Source: Streptomyces sp. AJS327 | GTDB lineage: Bacteria; Actinomycetota; Actinomycetes; Streptomycetales; Streptomycetaceae | Direction of reading: 5' to 3' | NCBI RefSeq assembly: GCF_013450295.1 | Contig: NZ_SKBR01000002.1 | Location: 1,450,501 to 1,514,500, forward strand | Length of the DNA stretch: 64,000 nt | Shown here: in pieces, positions 1 to 8,553 of the stretch | Numbering within the stretch: the first letter of the stretch is position 1 | Layout: each line of letters begins with the position of its first letter | Translations under genes and position numbers: made by a program | The notes under the pieces: model-generated | Told to the model about the DNA's origin: nothing | The model's database searches: none | What the model saw: only the letters and a program-made list of their open reading frames with translations

Positions 1-319
1 GGACCTCGCCGGACTCCTCGACGCAGAGCCTGGCGCCGCGGTGGCGGCAGACGTTCAGGAAGGCGCGCAGCCGCCGGTCCCGGCCGCGGACCAGCAGTAC
101 GCTCTCGCCGCCGATCGGTACCGTCCGGAACGCGCCGGGGCGGTCCAGATCGGCGCAGCGCACCGCGCAGTTCCAGACGGACTCGAAGATCTCGCGCCGC
201 TCGCGGAGGAAGTACTCGGGGTCGGTGTAGCTGGAGCCGGGGAGGGTGGGCAGCAGCCCCTCGGCGGAGGGCTCCTCGCCGGTCTCCGCTCCGGTGGCCC
301 CCGGGGTGGTCGTGGTCAT
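1..319 (-). CDS. gbcA: Rieske aromatic-ring-hydroxylating-type oxygenase, N-terminal part (glycine betaine demethylase-like)
   Basis: Only the N-terminal 106 residues are in the window; the rest lies beyond the left edge. The fragment starts at ATG 319 and contains the start of a Rieske [2Fe-2S] domain, with the CRHRGARL first Cys-His pair near residue 92, preceded by the region typical of oxygenase alpha subunits (SVWNCAVRCADLDRPGAF). It follows a sarcosine oxidase and a dimethylglycine oxidase, and a Rieske ferredoxin and reductase are encoded divergently, so oxidative N-demethylation of glycine betaine to dimethylglycine is the likely role. That assignment is inference from context. Stachydrine- or carnitine-type Rieske oxygenases share the same fold, and the substrate-determining C-terminal half is not visible. 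Confidence 0.8.
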   Translation of the reverse strand, partial: MTTTTPGATGAETGEEPSAEGLLPTLPGSSYTDPEYFLRERREIFESVWNCAVRCADLDRPGAFRTVPIGGESVLLVRGRDRRLRAFLNVCRHRGARLCVEESGEV

Positions 320-331
320 GATGACGTCCCG

Positions 332-1495
332 TCAGCAGGCGGCGGCACGGAGCCGCCGGGGGTCGAACAGCTCGATGGGGTGCTCGGTGCGGCCGTGCAG
401 CGCGAGGTCAGCGGCGATCTCGCCGACCACGGGCACGAACTTGAAGCCGTGCCCGGAGAACCCGCAGGCCACGGTGGTGGTTTCGGGGTGCTCCGGGTGC
501 CGGGCGAGAACGAAGTGCTCGTCGGGCGCGTTGGTGTACATGCAGGCGACGGCCCGGAGGAAGCCGCCGGGCAGCTCGGGCAGGTGGCGGCCCGCGCGCC
601 GCGCCATGGCGGCCACCTCGTCGTCGTGGACGGCACGGTCGAGGGTGTCCGGGGAGCAGACGGTGCCCTTGCGGAAGAAGGCGACCTTCGCGCCGCCGTC
701 CGGGCCGTCCAGCGCGGGGAACCCGTAGATCTGCGCTCCCGCGTCGTCCTCCCAGATGTAGACGGGGTGGTGGTCCGGCGTGAAGCGCGCGGTGCCTCCG
801 GTGGGCTGGAACCAGTACATGACCTGCCGTTCCACGGTCAGCGGCACCCCGAGGTCGCCCAGCAGCCCGGGCGCCCAGGCCCCGGGACAGAGCACCAGCT
901 GGCCCGCGGTGTACACGTCCTCGCCGGTGTGCACCCGCACGCCCCGGCCGCCGGGCAGCTCCTCCCAGCGGACCACCGGCTCCTCGAAGTGGAGTTCGGC
1001 GCCCGCCCGCGCGGCGATCCCCAGGTGCGCGGCGACCGTCGACTCGGGACGGAGGAACCCGGCGCGCTCCTCGTACAGCGCGACCTCGTCGTCGCGCGGG
1101 GTGAGGGTGGGGAAGCGGCGCCGGATCTCCGGGGCGTCCAGCAGTTCGTGCGGCAGGTCCCACTGGCGCGCGGAGCGGAGCGAGCCCGCGACCGTCCGAG
1201 AGTCGGGCGGGCCGACCATGACCCCGCCGCAGAGCGTCGCGATCCGCCGGCCGGAGTCGCGCTCCACCTTCTCGTACAGCTCGTAGCTGCGGAGCAGCAG
1301 CGGGACGTACGCCGGGTCCTCGAAGTAGGACTGCCGGGTGATGCGGGAACCGCCGTGGCTGGAGCCGCGGTTGTGCGCCGGGCCGAACCGCTCCAGGCCC
1401 AGCACCCGGGCGCCGCGCGTGGCGAGATGGCAGACGGTGGACGAGCCCATGCCGCCCAGCCCGAGGACGATCACGTCGTAGGTGGTGGGAGTCAT
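332..1495 (-). CDS. soxA: monomeric sarcosine oxidase (FAD-dependent)
   Basis: The 387-residue product matches the length of monomeric sarcosine oxidases (about 390). It opens with the dinucleotide-binding motif VLGLGGMGSS and has the GSSHGGSR segment of the MSOX/MTOX family. The CMYTNAPDEHF motif at about residue 318 contains the Cys that carries covalent FAD in this family. Expected reaction: sarcosine + O2 + H2O to glycine + formaldehyde + H2O2, in the cytosol. The ATG at 1495 lies 20 nt downstream of the dimethylglycine oxidase stop, and the gene is followed 12 nt later by the Rieske oxygenase, so all three are probably one transcript. N-methyltryptophan oxidase is a sister enzyme; context favours sarcosine. 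Confidence 0.88.
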   Translation of the reverse strand: MTPTTYDVIVLGLGGMGSSTVCHLATRGARVLGLERFGPAHNRGSSHGGSRITRQSYFEDPAYVPLLLRSYELYEKVERDSGRRIATLCGGVMVGPPDSRTVAGSLRSARQWDLPHELLDAPEIRRRFPTLTPRDDEVALYEERAGFLRPESTVAAHLGIAARAGAELHFEEPVVRWEELPGGRGVRVHTGEDVYTAGQLVLCPGAWAPGLLGDLGVPLTVERQVMYWFQPTGGTARFTPDHHPVYIWEDDAGAQIYGFPALDGPDGGAKVAFFRKGTVCSPDTLDRAVHDDEVAAMARRAGRHLPELPGGFLRAVACMYTNAPDEHFVLARHPEHPETTTVACGFSGHGFKFVPVVGEIAADLALHGRTEHPIELFDPRRLRAAAC

Positions 1496-1515
1496 CGTGC
1501 GGCCTCCTGTCGTGG

Positions 1516-3993
1516 TCAGCGGCGGATACGGCGCATCTCGGGGTCGAACAGCGGCTCCTGGGCCACGGTCGCGGGGTGACGCGCGCCGAAGTAGCCGATC
1601 TCCACCGGGCTGCCGGGCTCGGCGGCCTCCCGGGGCAGCCAGGCGTAGGCCACGCAGCGCCCGAGGGTGTGGCCGTAGGCGGCGCTGGTGACGTATCCGG
1701 CGGCGGTGCCCCCGGCGTAGACCGGCTCGGAGCCCAGGACGACCGTCGCCGGGTCGTCGAGGGTCAGGCAGGCGAGCGTGCGCTCCGGGGGACGCCCGGC
1801 CCGGGCCTCCAGCGCGGCGCGGCCGGTGAACTCGCCCTTGTCCAGCCGGACGGCGAAGCCCAGCCCCGCCTCGTAGGGGTCGTGTTCGGTGGTCATGTCG
1901 TGCCCCCAGGAGCGGTAACCCTTCTCCAGCCGGAGGCTGTTGAAGGCGCCGCGCCCGGCGGCCACCACCCCCAGGTCGCGGCCCGCCTCCCACAGTGTGT
2001 CCCAGAGCCGCAGCCCGAGGTCGGCGGTGGTGTACAGCTCCCAGCCGAGTTCGCCGACGTAGCTCACGCGGAGCGCGGTGACCGGGACGTGGCCGATCCA
2101 GGCGGACTTGGCGCGGAAGAAGCCGAACCCCTCGTGGGAGAAGTCGTCGTCGGTGAGCGGCTGGACGAGGTCCCGGGCGAGCGGCCCCCAGACGCCGATC
2201 CCGCAGGTGCCGGAGGTGATGTCGCGGACGCTGACCTCCGGCGGCGCGTGCCGGGACAGCCAGTCCAGGTCGGCGGGGGAGTTGGCGCCGACCTGGAAGT
2301 GCCGGGGGCCGAGGCGGGCCACGGTCAGATCGCTGCGCACCCCGCCCTCCTCGTCCAGCAGCAGGGTGTAGGTCACCGCGCCGGTGCGTTTGCGCAGCTG
2401 GTTGGTGGTCATCCGCTGGAGGAAGTCGAGTGCCCCCGGGCCGGTGACCTCCAGCCGCCGCAGCTGGGTCATGTCGTACAGCGCGACCCGTTCCCGGGTG
2501 GCGCGGGCCTCCGCGGCGACGGCGGGTGACCAGTACCGCGCGGACCAGGAGTCGCGCTCCGGGAGCTCCAGGCCCTCGGTGAGCGGCAGGTTCGCGTCGT
2601 ACCAGTGCGCCCGCTCCCAGCCGCCCGCGGTGAGGAACCGCGCGCCGAGTTCGCGCTGCCGGGCGTAGAACGGGCTGGTGCGCAACGGCCTTGGCCGCTC
2701 CGGCGGTTGGAGCGGGTGGACGATGTCGTAGACCTCGGCGAAGCTCTGCCGCCCCCGGTCGCGGACGTACGCGGGGGAGAGCTGCGCGTCCTCGAACCGG
2801 CGCGCGTCGCACTCGTGGAGGTCGGTGCGGGGGCGGCCGTCGGTCATCCACTCGGCGACGGCGCGCGCGGCGCCCGCGGAGTGCGTCACCCACACGGCCT
2901 CGGCCAGCCACAGCCCGGGCGCCGAGGGCACCTCACCCAGTAGCGGCATCCCGTCGGGGGTGAAGGAGAAGACGCCGTTGAAGCCGTCCGCCACCTCGGT
3001 GGCGCCCAGCGCGGGCAGCAGGTCCCGGGCGTCCCGCCAGCTCGGGGCGAAGTCGTCGGGGGTGAAGTCCAGGGAGGAGGGCATCACCCGGGACGCGTCG
3101 TAGCGCGGTACGGAGTCCGGGTCGACGGGCATCGGCCGGTGCGCGTAGCTGCCGATCCCGATCCGGCCCGCGCCCGGTGTCAGGTGCTCCCGGAAGTACA
3201 GGTCGCGGTCCTGGTGACGGAGGATGGGGCGGGTGGCTTCGGCGCGGTCGGCGCCGTCCCCGGCCAGCTCCGGCATCGCCGTCGTGGTGGCGTACTGGTG
3301 GGCCAGCGGCAGCAGGGGCACCCGCACCCCGGCCATCCGCCCGATGACGGGGCCCCAGAACCCGGCCGCGGAGACGACGTGGTCGGCGGGGAACTCCCCC
3401 TGGTCCGTGACGACGCCGGTGATCCGCCCGCCGGTGGTCTCCAGCCCGGTGACGGTGTGCCGGTCCAGGAAGCGGGCGCCGCGCTCCGTCGCGCGGGCGA
3501 TCTGGGCGCGGCAGGCGGGGACGGCGCGGGCGAGGCCGTCGCCCGGGGTGTACAGCCCCCCGTAGACCAGGTCCACGTTCACCATCGGCCAGAGCTTGGC
3601 GCAGCGCTGCGGGGTGAGCAGTTCGGCGGTCACCCCCCAGGAGGCGGCCAGCCCGGCCTTGCGGTGCAGGTCGGCCCAGCGCGCCTCGGTGGTCGCCAGC
3701 TCCAGACCGCCCACCGGGTGGAAGCAGGGCGAGCCGTCCACGGTGAGCGCGCTGAACTTCCGCACGGTGTACCGGGCGAGTTCGGTCATGGTCCGGGACG
3801 GCGCGGTACGGAAGACCAGGCCCGGGGCGTGCGAGGTGGAGCCGCCGGGAGCGGGCAGCGGCCCCTGTTCGAGTACGGTCACGTCCTTCCAGCCGCGAGC
3901 CGTCAACTCGTCGGCCAGCGAGCAGCCGACGATCCCGGCGCCGATGATCACCACCCGGTCGTCACGTACGGGCTGGTCCGTCATGGATCGCAT
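1516..3993 (-). CDS. dmg: dimethylglycine oxidase (FAD domain + folate-binding GcvT-like domain)
   Basis: The 825-residue protein is co-linear with Arthrobacter globiformis dimethylglycine oxidase (about 830 aa). An N-terminal FAD-binding oxidase domain (VVIIGAGIVGCSLADEL, GGSTSHAPGLVF) covers about residues 1-430. It is followed by the FAO linker and a C-terminal folate-binding GcvT-type domain (MTQLRRLEVTGPGALDFL; GELGWELYTTADLGLRLWD). It oxidises N,N-dimethylglycine to sarcosine, with the methyl group transferred to tetrahydrofolate or released as formaldehyde. I chose ATG 3993 over ATG 3984 because a GGAGGGG Shine-Dalgarno sits 2 nt upstream of the first and would be too far from the second. 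It is first of the three-gene demethylation operon. Confidence 0.92.
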   Translation of the reverse strand: MRSMTDQPVRDDRVVIIGAGIVGCSLADELTARGWKDVTVLEQGPLPAPGGSTSHAPGLVFRTAPSRTMTELARYTVRKFSALTVDGSPCFHPVGGLELATTEARWADLHRKAGLAASWGVTAELLTPQRCAKLWPMVNVDLVYGGLYTPGDGLARAVPACRAQIARATERGARFLDRHTVTGLETTGGRITGVVTDQGEFPADHVVSAAGFWGPVIGRMAGVRVPLLPLAHQYATTTAMPELAGDGADRAEATRPILRHQDRDLYFREHLTPGAGRIGIGSYAHRPMPVDPDSVPRYDASRVMPSSLDFTPDDFAPSWRDARDLLPALGATEVADGFNGVFSFTPDGMPLLGEVPSAPGLWLAEAVWVTHSAGAARAVAEWMTDGRPRTDLHECDARRFEDAQLSPAYVRDRGRQSFAEVYDIVHPLQPPERPRPLRTSPFYARQRELGARFLTAGGWERAHWYDANLPLTEGLELPERDSWSARYWSPAVAAEARATRERVALYDMTQLRRLEVTGPGALDFLQRMTTNQLRKRTGAVTYTLLLDEEGGVRSDLTVARLGPRHFQVGANSPADLDWLSRHAPPEVSVRDITSGTCGIGVWGPLARDLVQPLTDDDFSHEGFGFFRAKSAWIGHVPVTALRVSYVGELGWELYTTADLGLRLWDTLWEAGRDLGVVAAGRGAFNSLRLEKGYRSWGHDMTTEHDPYEAGLGFAVRLDKGEFTGRAALEARAGRPPERTLACLTLDDPATVVLGSEPVYAGGTAAGYVTSAAYGHTLGRCVAYAWLPREAAEPGSPVEIGYFGARHPATVAQEPLFDPEMRRIRR

Positions 3994-4707
3994 GTCCCCT
4001 CCTTCGCGGGTTCCTTCGCGGGTGTGCTGTTCGCGGTGGCCCTGCGGGCCGCGCGGTCTCCTGTCGGGTGGTCGCGGTGGACCGGGGTTCCGCCGGGCGC
4101 CGCCCGGTGGGCGCGCGCCCACCGGCCCGGAGGCGCGGGGCGGAACGCGCGGGAGCGGCCCCCGCCCGGCGGTGGGCCGCGTACGGCCGCCGTCAGCGTG
4201 GGGGTGGGATGGGGGTCGCGGGAACGAGCCGTCTCCGGGGGCCGGTGTCAGGGCCGCGGGTCCGGCGGGGGCCTCCCGCGGGTGCCGGGTCACCGGCTGA
4301 GGTTCACCGGTGCGCGGCCACCGCGGGGCGCCGTGGGTGGTGCGAGGGGAAACAGCGGCGGGGGAAGAGCGGGGGCGCGGGGAAGTGCGGGGCCCGGGCG
4401 CCCGGGGTGCGGGGCGGGCGCCCGCCCGCCGGGACCGGGGTCGTTCCGGGTGGTGGGGAGCCGTCGGGGAGAGCGGGGAGGTGCGGGGGCCGAGCCGGGG
4501 GGTGCGGGGCCCGGGCGCACGGCGGAGGACCGGCGCCGAGCGGTGCCGGGGGCGTGGACCGGTGTCCGGGGAGGGGGACGGGGGTTGGCGGGGAAGTGGC
4601 GCCGGTGCCGGGAGCCGGGCGGGCCGCTCCCGCGCTCCCGGCGGCGGGTGGCCGCCCGGGCGGTTTCGGGGGCTCGCGCGTCCCGGGGGGACGCGGCGGA
4701 GGCCGGT
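3994..4707. other. 714-bp GC-rich intergenic region without a convincing gene
   Basis: Lies between the mycothiol-dependent formaldehyde dehydrogenase and dimethylglycine oxidase, both on the minus strand. Open frames exist in several phases but none has family similarity or a ribosome site. The plus strand is very G-rich, and 4412-4427 is a perfect 16-bp GGGCGGGC/GCCCGCCC palindrome. Next to the dmg start, TTCGCGGG is duplicated (4003-4010 and 4015-4022). The dmg operon promoter should lie in the left part, but I cannot pick a clear -10/-35. Confidence 0.5.
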
Positions 4708-5796
4708 TCAGAGCAGGACGACGGAGCGGAGCACGGCGCCGCCACGCATCCGCTCGAAGGCGGACTCCACGTCCTCCAGGGCGATCCGCTCGGTGACGAA
4801 GCCCTTGAGGTCGAGCCGTCCGCTGAGGTAGTGGTCGATCAGGATGGGGAAGTCCCGGCTGGGCAACGCGTCTCCGTACCAGGAGGACTTGAGGGCGCCG
4901 CCCCGGGAGAAGAGGTCGGAGAGCGGCAGTTCGACGCTCACCTCCTGCCCCTCCGGCACGCCGACCTGCACGAGGGTGCCCGCCAGGTCGCGCATGTAGA
5001 AGCCCTGCCGGTAGGTCTCCGGGCTGCCCACCGCGTCGATGACGACGTCCGCCCCGAGCCCGCCGGTCAGCTCCCGCACGGCCGTCACCGGGTCCGTACG
5101 GCGGGAGTTGACGGTGTGGCTGGCGCCGAAGCGGGTCGCGCCGTCCAGCTTGGACTCGTCGATGTCGATGGCGATCACCCGGCGGGCCCCGGCCAGCGCC
5201 GCGCCCGCCACCGCCGCGCAGCCGACCCCGCCACAGCCGATCACCGCGACGGCGTCCCCGCTGCCCACCCCGCCGGTGTTGACGGCGGCGCCGTACCCCG
5301 CCATCACCCCGCAGCCGACGAGCCCGGCCGCCTCGGGGCGCGCCGCCGGATCGACCCGGACCGCCTGACCCGCCGCGACCAGCGTCTTCTCCGCGAAGGC
5401 GCCGATACCCAGGGCGGGGGTCAGCGGGGTGCCGTCCCGCAGGGTCATCGGCTGGGTGGCGTTGCGGGAGTCGAAGCAGTACCAGGGACGGCCCCGGCGG
5501 CAGGAGCGGCAGGAGGCGCAGGGCGCCCGCCAGGCGAGCACCACCGAGTCCCCGGGGTGCAGGTCGGAGACGCCGGGCCCCACCGACTCGACGGTTCCGG
5601 CGGCCTCGTGGCCGAGCAGGAACGGATAGCCGTCGCCCACGGAGCCCTCGCGATAGTGCAGGTCCGTATGGCACACACCGCATGCCTGGACCGAGACGAG
5701 CGCCTCGCCCGGGCCCGGATCAGGCACGATGACGGGCACGACCTCAACCGGCGCGCCCTGCTTGCTCGCGACGACACCACGAACCTCGTGCGGCAT
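4708..5796 (-). CDS. mscR: S-(hydroxymethyl)mycothiol dehydrogenase
   Basis: The 362-residue protein is a class III zinc alcohol dehydrogenase of the mycothiol-dependent formaldehyde dehydrogenase type. It shows the catalytic zinc region GVCHTDLHY with GHEAAG, the structural zinc cysteine cluster CASCRSCRRGRPWYC, and the NAD-binding motif GCGGVGCAAV. It oxidises S-(hydroxymethyl)mycothiol, formed spontaneously from formaldehyde, to S-formylmycothiol using NAD+. Its place directly upstream of two formaldehyde-generating demethylases indicates that it handles their by-product. Two TTGCG(T/C)(A/T)ATG-like sites lie just upstream of its start and may bind the adjacent IclR regulator. Confidence 0.93.
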   Translation of the reverse strand: MPHEVRGVVASKQGAPVEVVPVIVPDPGPGEALVSVQACGVCHTDLHYREGSVGDGYPFLLGHEAAGTVESVGPGVSDLHPGDSVVLAWRAPCASCRSCRRGRPWYCFDSRNATQPMTLRDGTPLTPALGIGAFAEKTLVAAGQAVRVDPAARPEAAGLVGCGVMAGYGAAVNTGGVGSGDAVAVIGCGGVGCAAVAGAALAGARRVIAIDIDESKLDGATRFGASHTVNSRRTDPVTAVRELTGGLGADVVIDAVGSPETYRQGFYMRDLAGTLVQVGVPEGQEVSVELPLSDLFSRGGALKSSWYGDALPSRDFPILIDHYLSGRLDLKGFVTERIALEDVESAFERMRGGAVLRSVVLL

Positions 5797-5814
5797 GACC
5801 GCTCCCTTGGGTTG

Positions 5815-5843
5815 TTGCGTAATGCACGGCCAGTTGCGCTATG
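5815..5843. promoter_or_regulatory. candidate IclR operator: two TTGCG-type hemi-sites upstream of mscR
   Basis: TTGCGTAATG at 5815-5824 and TTGCGCTATG at 5834-5843 are directly repeated with a 19-bp period, 19-47 nt upstream of the mscR ATG. A related TTGCGCATCG (6865-6874) and an inverted CATGCGAA (6890-6897) lie in front of the divergent ferredoxin gene. Sharing between the two promoters flanking iclR suggests a common operator. This is inference from pattern only. Confidence 0.4.
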
Positions 5844-5976
5844 AGAGACATCGTGGAAGGGGTGGCAGGAGCCGTCAACCCCCCGGCGTGAAGCGGTCGT
5901 TACGGAGTACCGCGCCCGGCGCGCGAAAAGCGGCGCGAGGCCGCTGAGCGCGCCTCACGCCGCTTCCCGGAGGGGG

Positions 5977-6780
5977 TCAGTAGCGGTAGCCCATCCGCCG
6001 CGACAGTTCCTGCGCGGCGGCCATGGTGCGTTTGATGATCTCCGGTAGGGCGTCGTCGTCCAGCCGGTACGACGGTCCGGTGACGCTGATCGCGCCGATC
6101 ACGTCGCCGTCGTGCGCGCGGACCGGTGTGGCCACCGCGTGCAGCCCGAGTTCGAGTTCGCCCAGCGCGATGGCGTAGCCGTTCTCCTGCACCGCGGCCA
6201 GCTGGGCGCGGAGTTCACCGGCCACCGTGATGGTGTGCTCGGTGAGCCGTGGCAGCTTGCGCGCCAGGACGCTCTCCCGGACCGACTTCGGCTCGTACGC
6301 CAGCAGGGCCTTCCCGCTGGAGGTGGCGTGCAGCGGAGTCCGTCTGCCCAGCCAGTTCTGCGCGGTGACCGACGAGGAGCCGCGCGCCTGCATGATGTTG
6401 ACCGCGGCGTCGTCGTCCAGCACCGCGATGTTCGCGGTCTCACCGACCTCGCCCGCGAGATGGCGGCAGATCGGGGCGCTCTCCTGCGATATGTCGAGCC
6501 GCGCGGCGGCGGCGCCGGCCAGGCGCAACACCCCCGCGCCCAGGTAGTACTTGCCGCGCTCCTGCTCCTGGGCCACGAGCCCGCGCCCCTCCAGTACGCC
6601 GAGCAGCCGGAAGGCCGTCGACTTGTGGACGTTCAGCTCGTCGGCGATCTCCGTCACTCCGGCCTCGCCGTGCTGCGCCAGGATCTCCAGCACACTCACG
6701 GCCCGGTCGACCGACTGTACGGAACCCGTCGATCCCTTCGTCTGCTTCTCCTCGTGCCTGTCCTCCGGCCTGTCCGTCAT
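5977..6780 (-). CDS. IclR-family transcriptional regulator
   Basis: The 267-residue protein has an N-terminal winged helix-turn-helix (about residues 20-85; VTEIADELNVHKSTAFRLLGVLEGRGLV) and a C-terminal IclR effector-binding domain (TPLHATSSGKALLAY; ALGELELGLHAVATPVR). It sits between mscR on one side and the divergent ferredoxin/reductase pair on the other, so it very likely controls the betaine demethylation genes. The ligand is not evident; an N-methylated glycine is a reasonable guess. It is read away from the ferredoxin gene across a 155-bp shared promoter region. Confidence 0.92.
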   Translation of the reverse strand: MTDRPEDRHEEKQTKGSTGSVQSVDRAVSVLEILAQHGEAGVTEIADELNVHKSTAFRLLGVLEGRGLVAQEQERGKYYLGAGVLRLAGAAAARLDISQESAPICRHLAGEVGETANIAVLDDDAAVNIMQARGSSSVTAQNWLGRRTPLHATSSGKALLAYEPKSVRESVLARKLPRLTEHTITVAGELRAQLAAVQENGYAIALGELELGLHAVATPVRAHDGDVIGAISVTGPSYRLDDDALPEIIKRTMAAAQELSRRMGYRY

Positions 6781-6834
6781 CAGGTTAAGTTCACCGTTCC
6801 GTCGGCTGGTTGCGGCCCGCGTCGCGGAAGTCCC

Positions 6835-6897
6835 TTGACGCGCGCGGCTGCTATCTGGATTCTGTTGCGCATCGTGCTTCGCAGTGCGTCATGCGAA
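6835..6897 (+). promoter_or_regulatory. promoter and candidate operator for the ferredoxin/reductase operon
   Basis: TTGACG at 6835-6840 is followed after 17 bp by GATTCT at 6858-6863, a reasonable -35/-10 pair reading rightward. Immediately downstream are TTGCGCATCG (6865-6874) and the inverted CATGCGAA (6890-6897), which resemble the hemi-sites upstream of mscR and would overlap the transcription start, as expected for repression by the adjacent IclR protein. Confidence 0.45.
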
Positions 6898-6935
6898 ACG
6901 AACGCGATGATACCGAAGCGTACGAGGGGGACTTG

Positions 6936-7259
6936 GTGATTCCCGTCTGCCGTCTCGAAGACCTGCCTCCGGGCGAGTCCATCCGCATCGCTACCGAACC
7001 TCCCATCGCTGTCTTCAACGCGGACGGCGAGCTGTTCGCCATCGACGACACCTGCACCCACCAGGATGCCTCGCTCTCCGAGGGCTGGCTGGAGGGTTGT
7101 TGGGTCGAATGCCCACTTCACGAGGGATCATTCGACCTCCGTACGGGCATGCCCACCTGCCTCCCGGCACGCAGGGCCGTCCGCACCCACACCGTGACCG
7201 TCGAGGAGGGCCTGATCCGGGTCCACCTCAGCGCCGAGCAGAACGGAACGGCCGCATGA
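6936..7259 (+). CDS. Rieske-type [2Fe-2S] ferredoxin
   Basis: A small soluble Rieske protein (107 aa from GTG 6936) with the two cluster-binding pairs CTH and CPLH in TCTHQDASLSEGW and WVECPLHEGSFD. It is related to ferredoxin subunits of multicomponent dioxygenases and should pass electrons from the next gene product to a Rieske terminal oxygenase, probably the one at 1-319. The GTG is preferred because GAGGGGG lies 5 nt upstream and family members begin with this IPVCRLEDLP segment. An in-frame ATG at 6891 has no ribosome site and would add 15 poorly conserved residues. Its stop overlaps the next start (ATGA). Confidence 0.85.
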   Translation: MIPVCRLEDLPPGESIRIATEPPIAVFNADGELFAIDDTCTHQDASLSEGWLEGCWVECPLHEGSFDLRTGMPTCLPARRAVRTHTVTVEEGLIRVHLSAEQNGTAA

Positions 7260-8419
7260 AGACCATCACCGTCGTGGGGGCCTCGCTCGCCGGGCTCCAC
7301 ACGGCACTCGAACTGCGCTCCCAGGGGTACGACGGCCGGCTGGTGCTGGTCGGCGAGGAGCGCCACCGGCCCTACGACCGGCCCCCGCTGTCCAAGGGCT
7401 TCCTCACCGGCGACCTCGGACGGGACCAACTCGCCCTGATCGCCGGGGAGGAGGAGGCCGCGCTGGAGGCCGAGTGGCTGCTCGGCGTCCGCGCCACGCG
7501 GCTCGATCCACGCACCCGCACCCTCACCCTGGACGACGGGCGGCGCCTCACCACCGACGGACTGGTCATCGCGGTGGGAGCCACCCCCCGGCGGCTGCCC
7601 GGCCCCCCGCTCAGCGGCGTGCACACGCTGCGCACGCTGGACGACGCGGAGGCGCTGCGCGCCCGGCTCGCCCACGGCCCCCGCCGGGTCGTGGTCGTCG
7701 GGGGCGGGTTCATCGGGGCCGAGGCCGCCTCCTCCTGCGCCGCCGCCGGACACCGGGTGACGGTGGTGGAGGCCGCCCCGCTGCCGCTGGTCCCGCAACT
7801 GGGCGAGGAGATGGCCCGGGAGTGCGCCGCGCTCCACGCCGACCACGGAGTTCCGCTGCTCTGCGGCACCGGGGTGCGGGGCTGGCGATCCTCCGGCGAC
7901 CGGGTCACCGGCGTCGAACTCGGCGACGGCCGCGTCCTGGACGCGGACGTGGTGATCGTCGGAGTCGGCGTGCTGCCCCGCACGGACTGGCTGACCGGTT
8001 CCGGACTCCCGCTCGGCGACGGTGTGTTGACGGACGCGGGCGGGATGACCGAGCTGCCGGGCGTCGCCGCCGTCGGGGACGTGGCGCGCGTGGCGGGCGT
8101 CCGCTCCGAGCACTGGAGCAGCGCGGTGGCGCAGTCCGCCGTGGCCGCCCGGAACCTGCTCGCCGGGGCCACCGTCGACGTGTGCCGGGGGGTGCCGTCC
8201 TTCTGGTCCGACCAGTACGGCGTCCGGGTGCAGTTCGCGGGGCGCCGGGAGCCGGGGGACACCGTGCGGATCGTGGAGGGCTCGCCCGACGACCGCAGCT
8301 TCCTCGCGCTCTACGAGCGCGCCGGGCGCACCACCGCCGCGCTGGCGCTCAACCGGCCCCGGCCGTTCACCCGGATTCGCCGGGAGCTGTCGCGGGCCAC
8401 CGCGCCCGCCCCGTTGTGA
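7256..8419 (+). CDS. NAD(P)H-dependent FAD ferredoxin reductase
   Basis: The 387-residue protein is a two-dinucleotide-binding-domain reductase of the rubredoxin/BphA4 type. It has an N-terminal FAD motif (TVVGASLAGLHTALEL), the RPYDRPPLSKGFL signature, an NAD-binding motif (VVVVGGGFIGAEAASS) and the GVAAVGDVA segment that contacts FAD, ending in the usual C-terminal reductase domain. It is translationally coupled to the Rieske ferredoxin by an ATGA overlap, so the two form the electron-transfer chain for a Rieske oxygenase. The partner is inferred to be the betaine demethylase encoded on the other strand. Confidence 0.9.
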   Translation: MKTITVVGASLAGLHTALELRSQGYDGRLVLVGEERHRPYDRPPLSKGFLTGDLGRDQLALIAGEEEAALEAEWLLGVRATRLDPRTRTLTLDDGRRLTTDGLVIAVGATPRRLPGPPLSGVHTLRTLDDAEALRARLAHGPRRVVVVGGGFIGAEAASSCAAAGHRVTVVEAAPLPLVPQLGEEMARECAALHADHGVPLLCGTGVRGWRSSGDRVTGVELGDGRVLDADVVIVGVGVLPRTDWLTGSGLPLGDGVLTDAGGMTELPGVAAVGDVARVAGVRSEHWSSAVAQSAVAARNLLAGATVDVCRGVPSFWSDQYGVRVQFAGRREPGDTVRIVEGSPDDRSFLALYERAGRTTAALALNRPRPFTRIRRELSRATAPAPL

Positions 8420-8443
8420 CAGGCGGGCCCCGGGATCCCCCGT

Positions 8444-8462
8444 CTCCGGCCCGGTGCCGGAG
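8444..8462. terminator. candidate terminator hairpin between convergent genes
   Basis: CTCCGGC (8444-8450) and GCCGGAG (8456-8462) form a perfect 7-bp stem with a 5-nt loop, 25 nt after the ferredoxin reductase stop. There is no T-tract, which is common for actinomycete terminators. Confidence 0.4.
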
Positions 8463-8553
8463 CCACCGTGGACCCGTGGGCCTGCTCCGCTCCGCCCCCG
8501 CGCGGGCCGTCGGCCGTGCCGTAGCGACCAAGTGACCTGTGGGGAGGGCGAGT

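Noticed and set aside
3994..4707. Hidden small gene in the 714-bp gap
   Set aside because: Several frames are open in this GC-rich stretch but none shows a ribosome site, conserved motif or plausible composition.
3139..5844. Long plus-strand open frame through dmg, the gap and mscR
   Set aside because: It has no family motifs, is antisense to well-recognised genes, and reads as low-complexity Gly/Arg/Ala text typical of GC-rich shadow frames.
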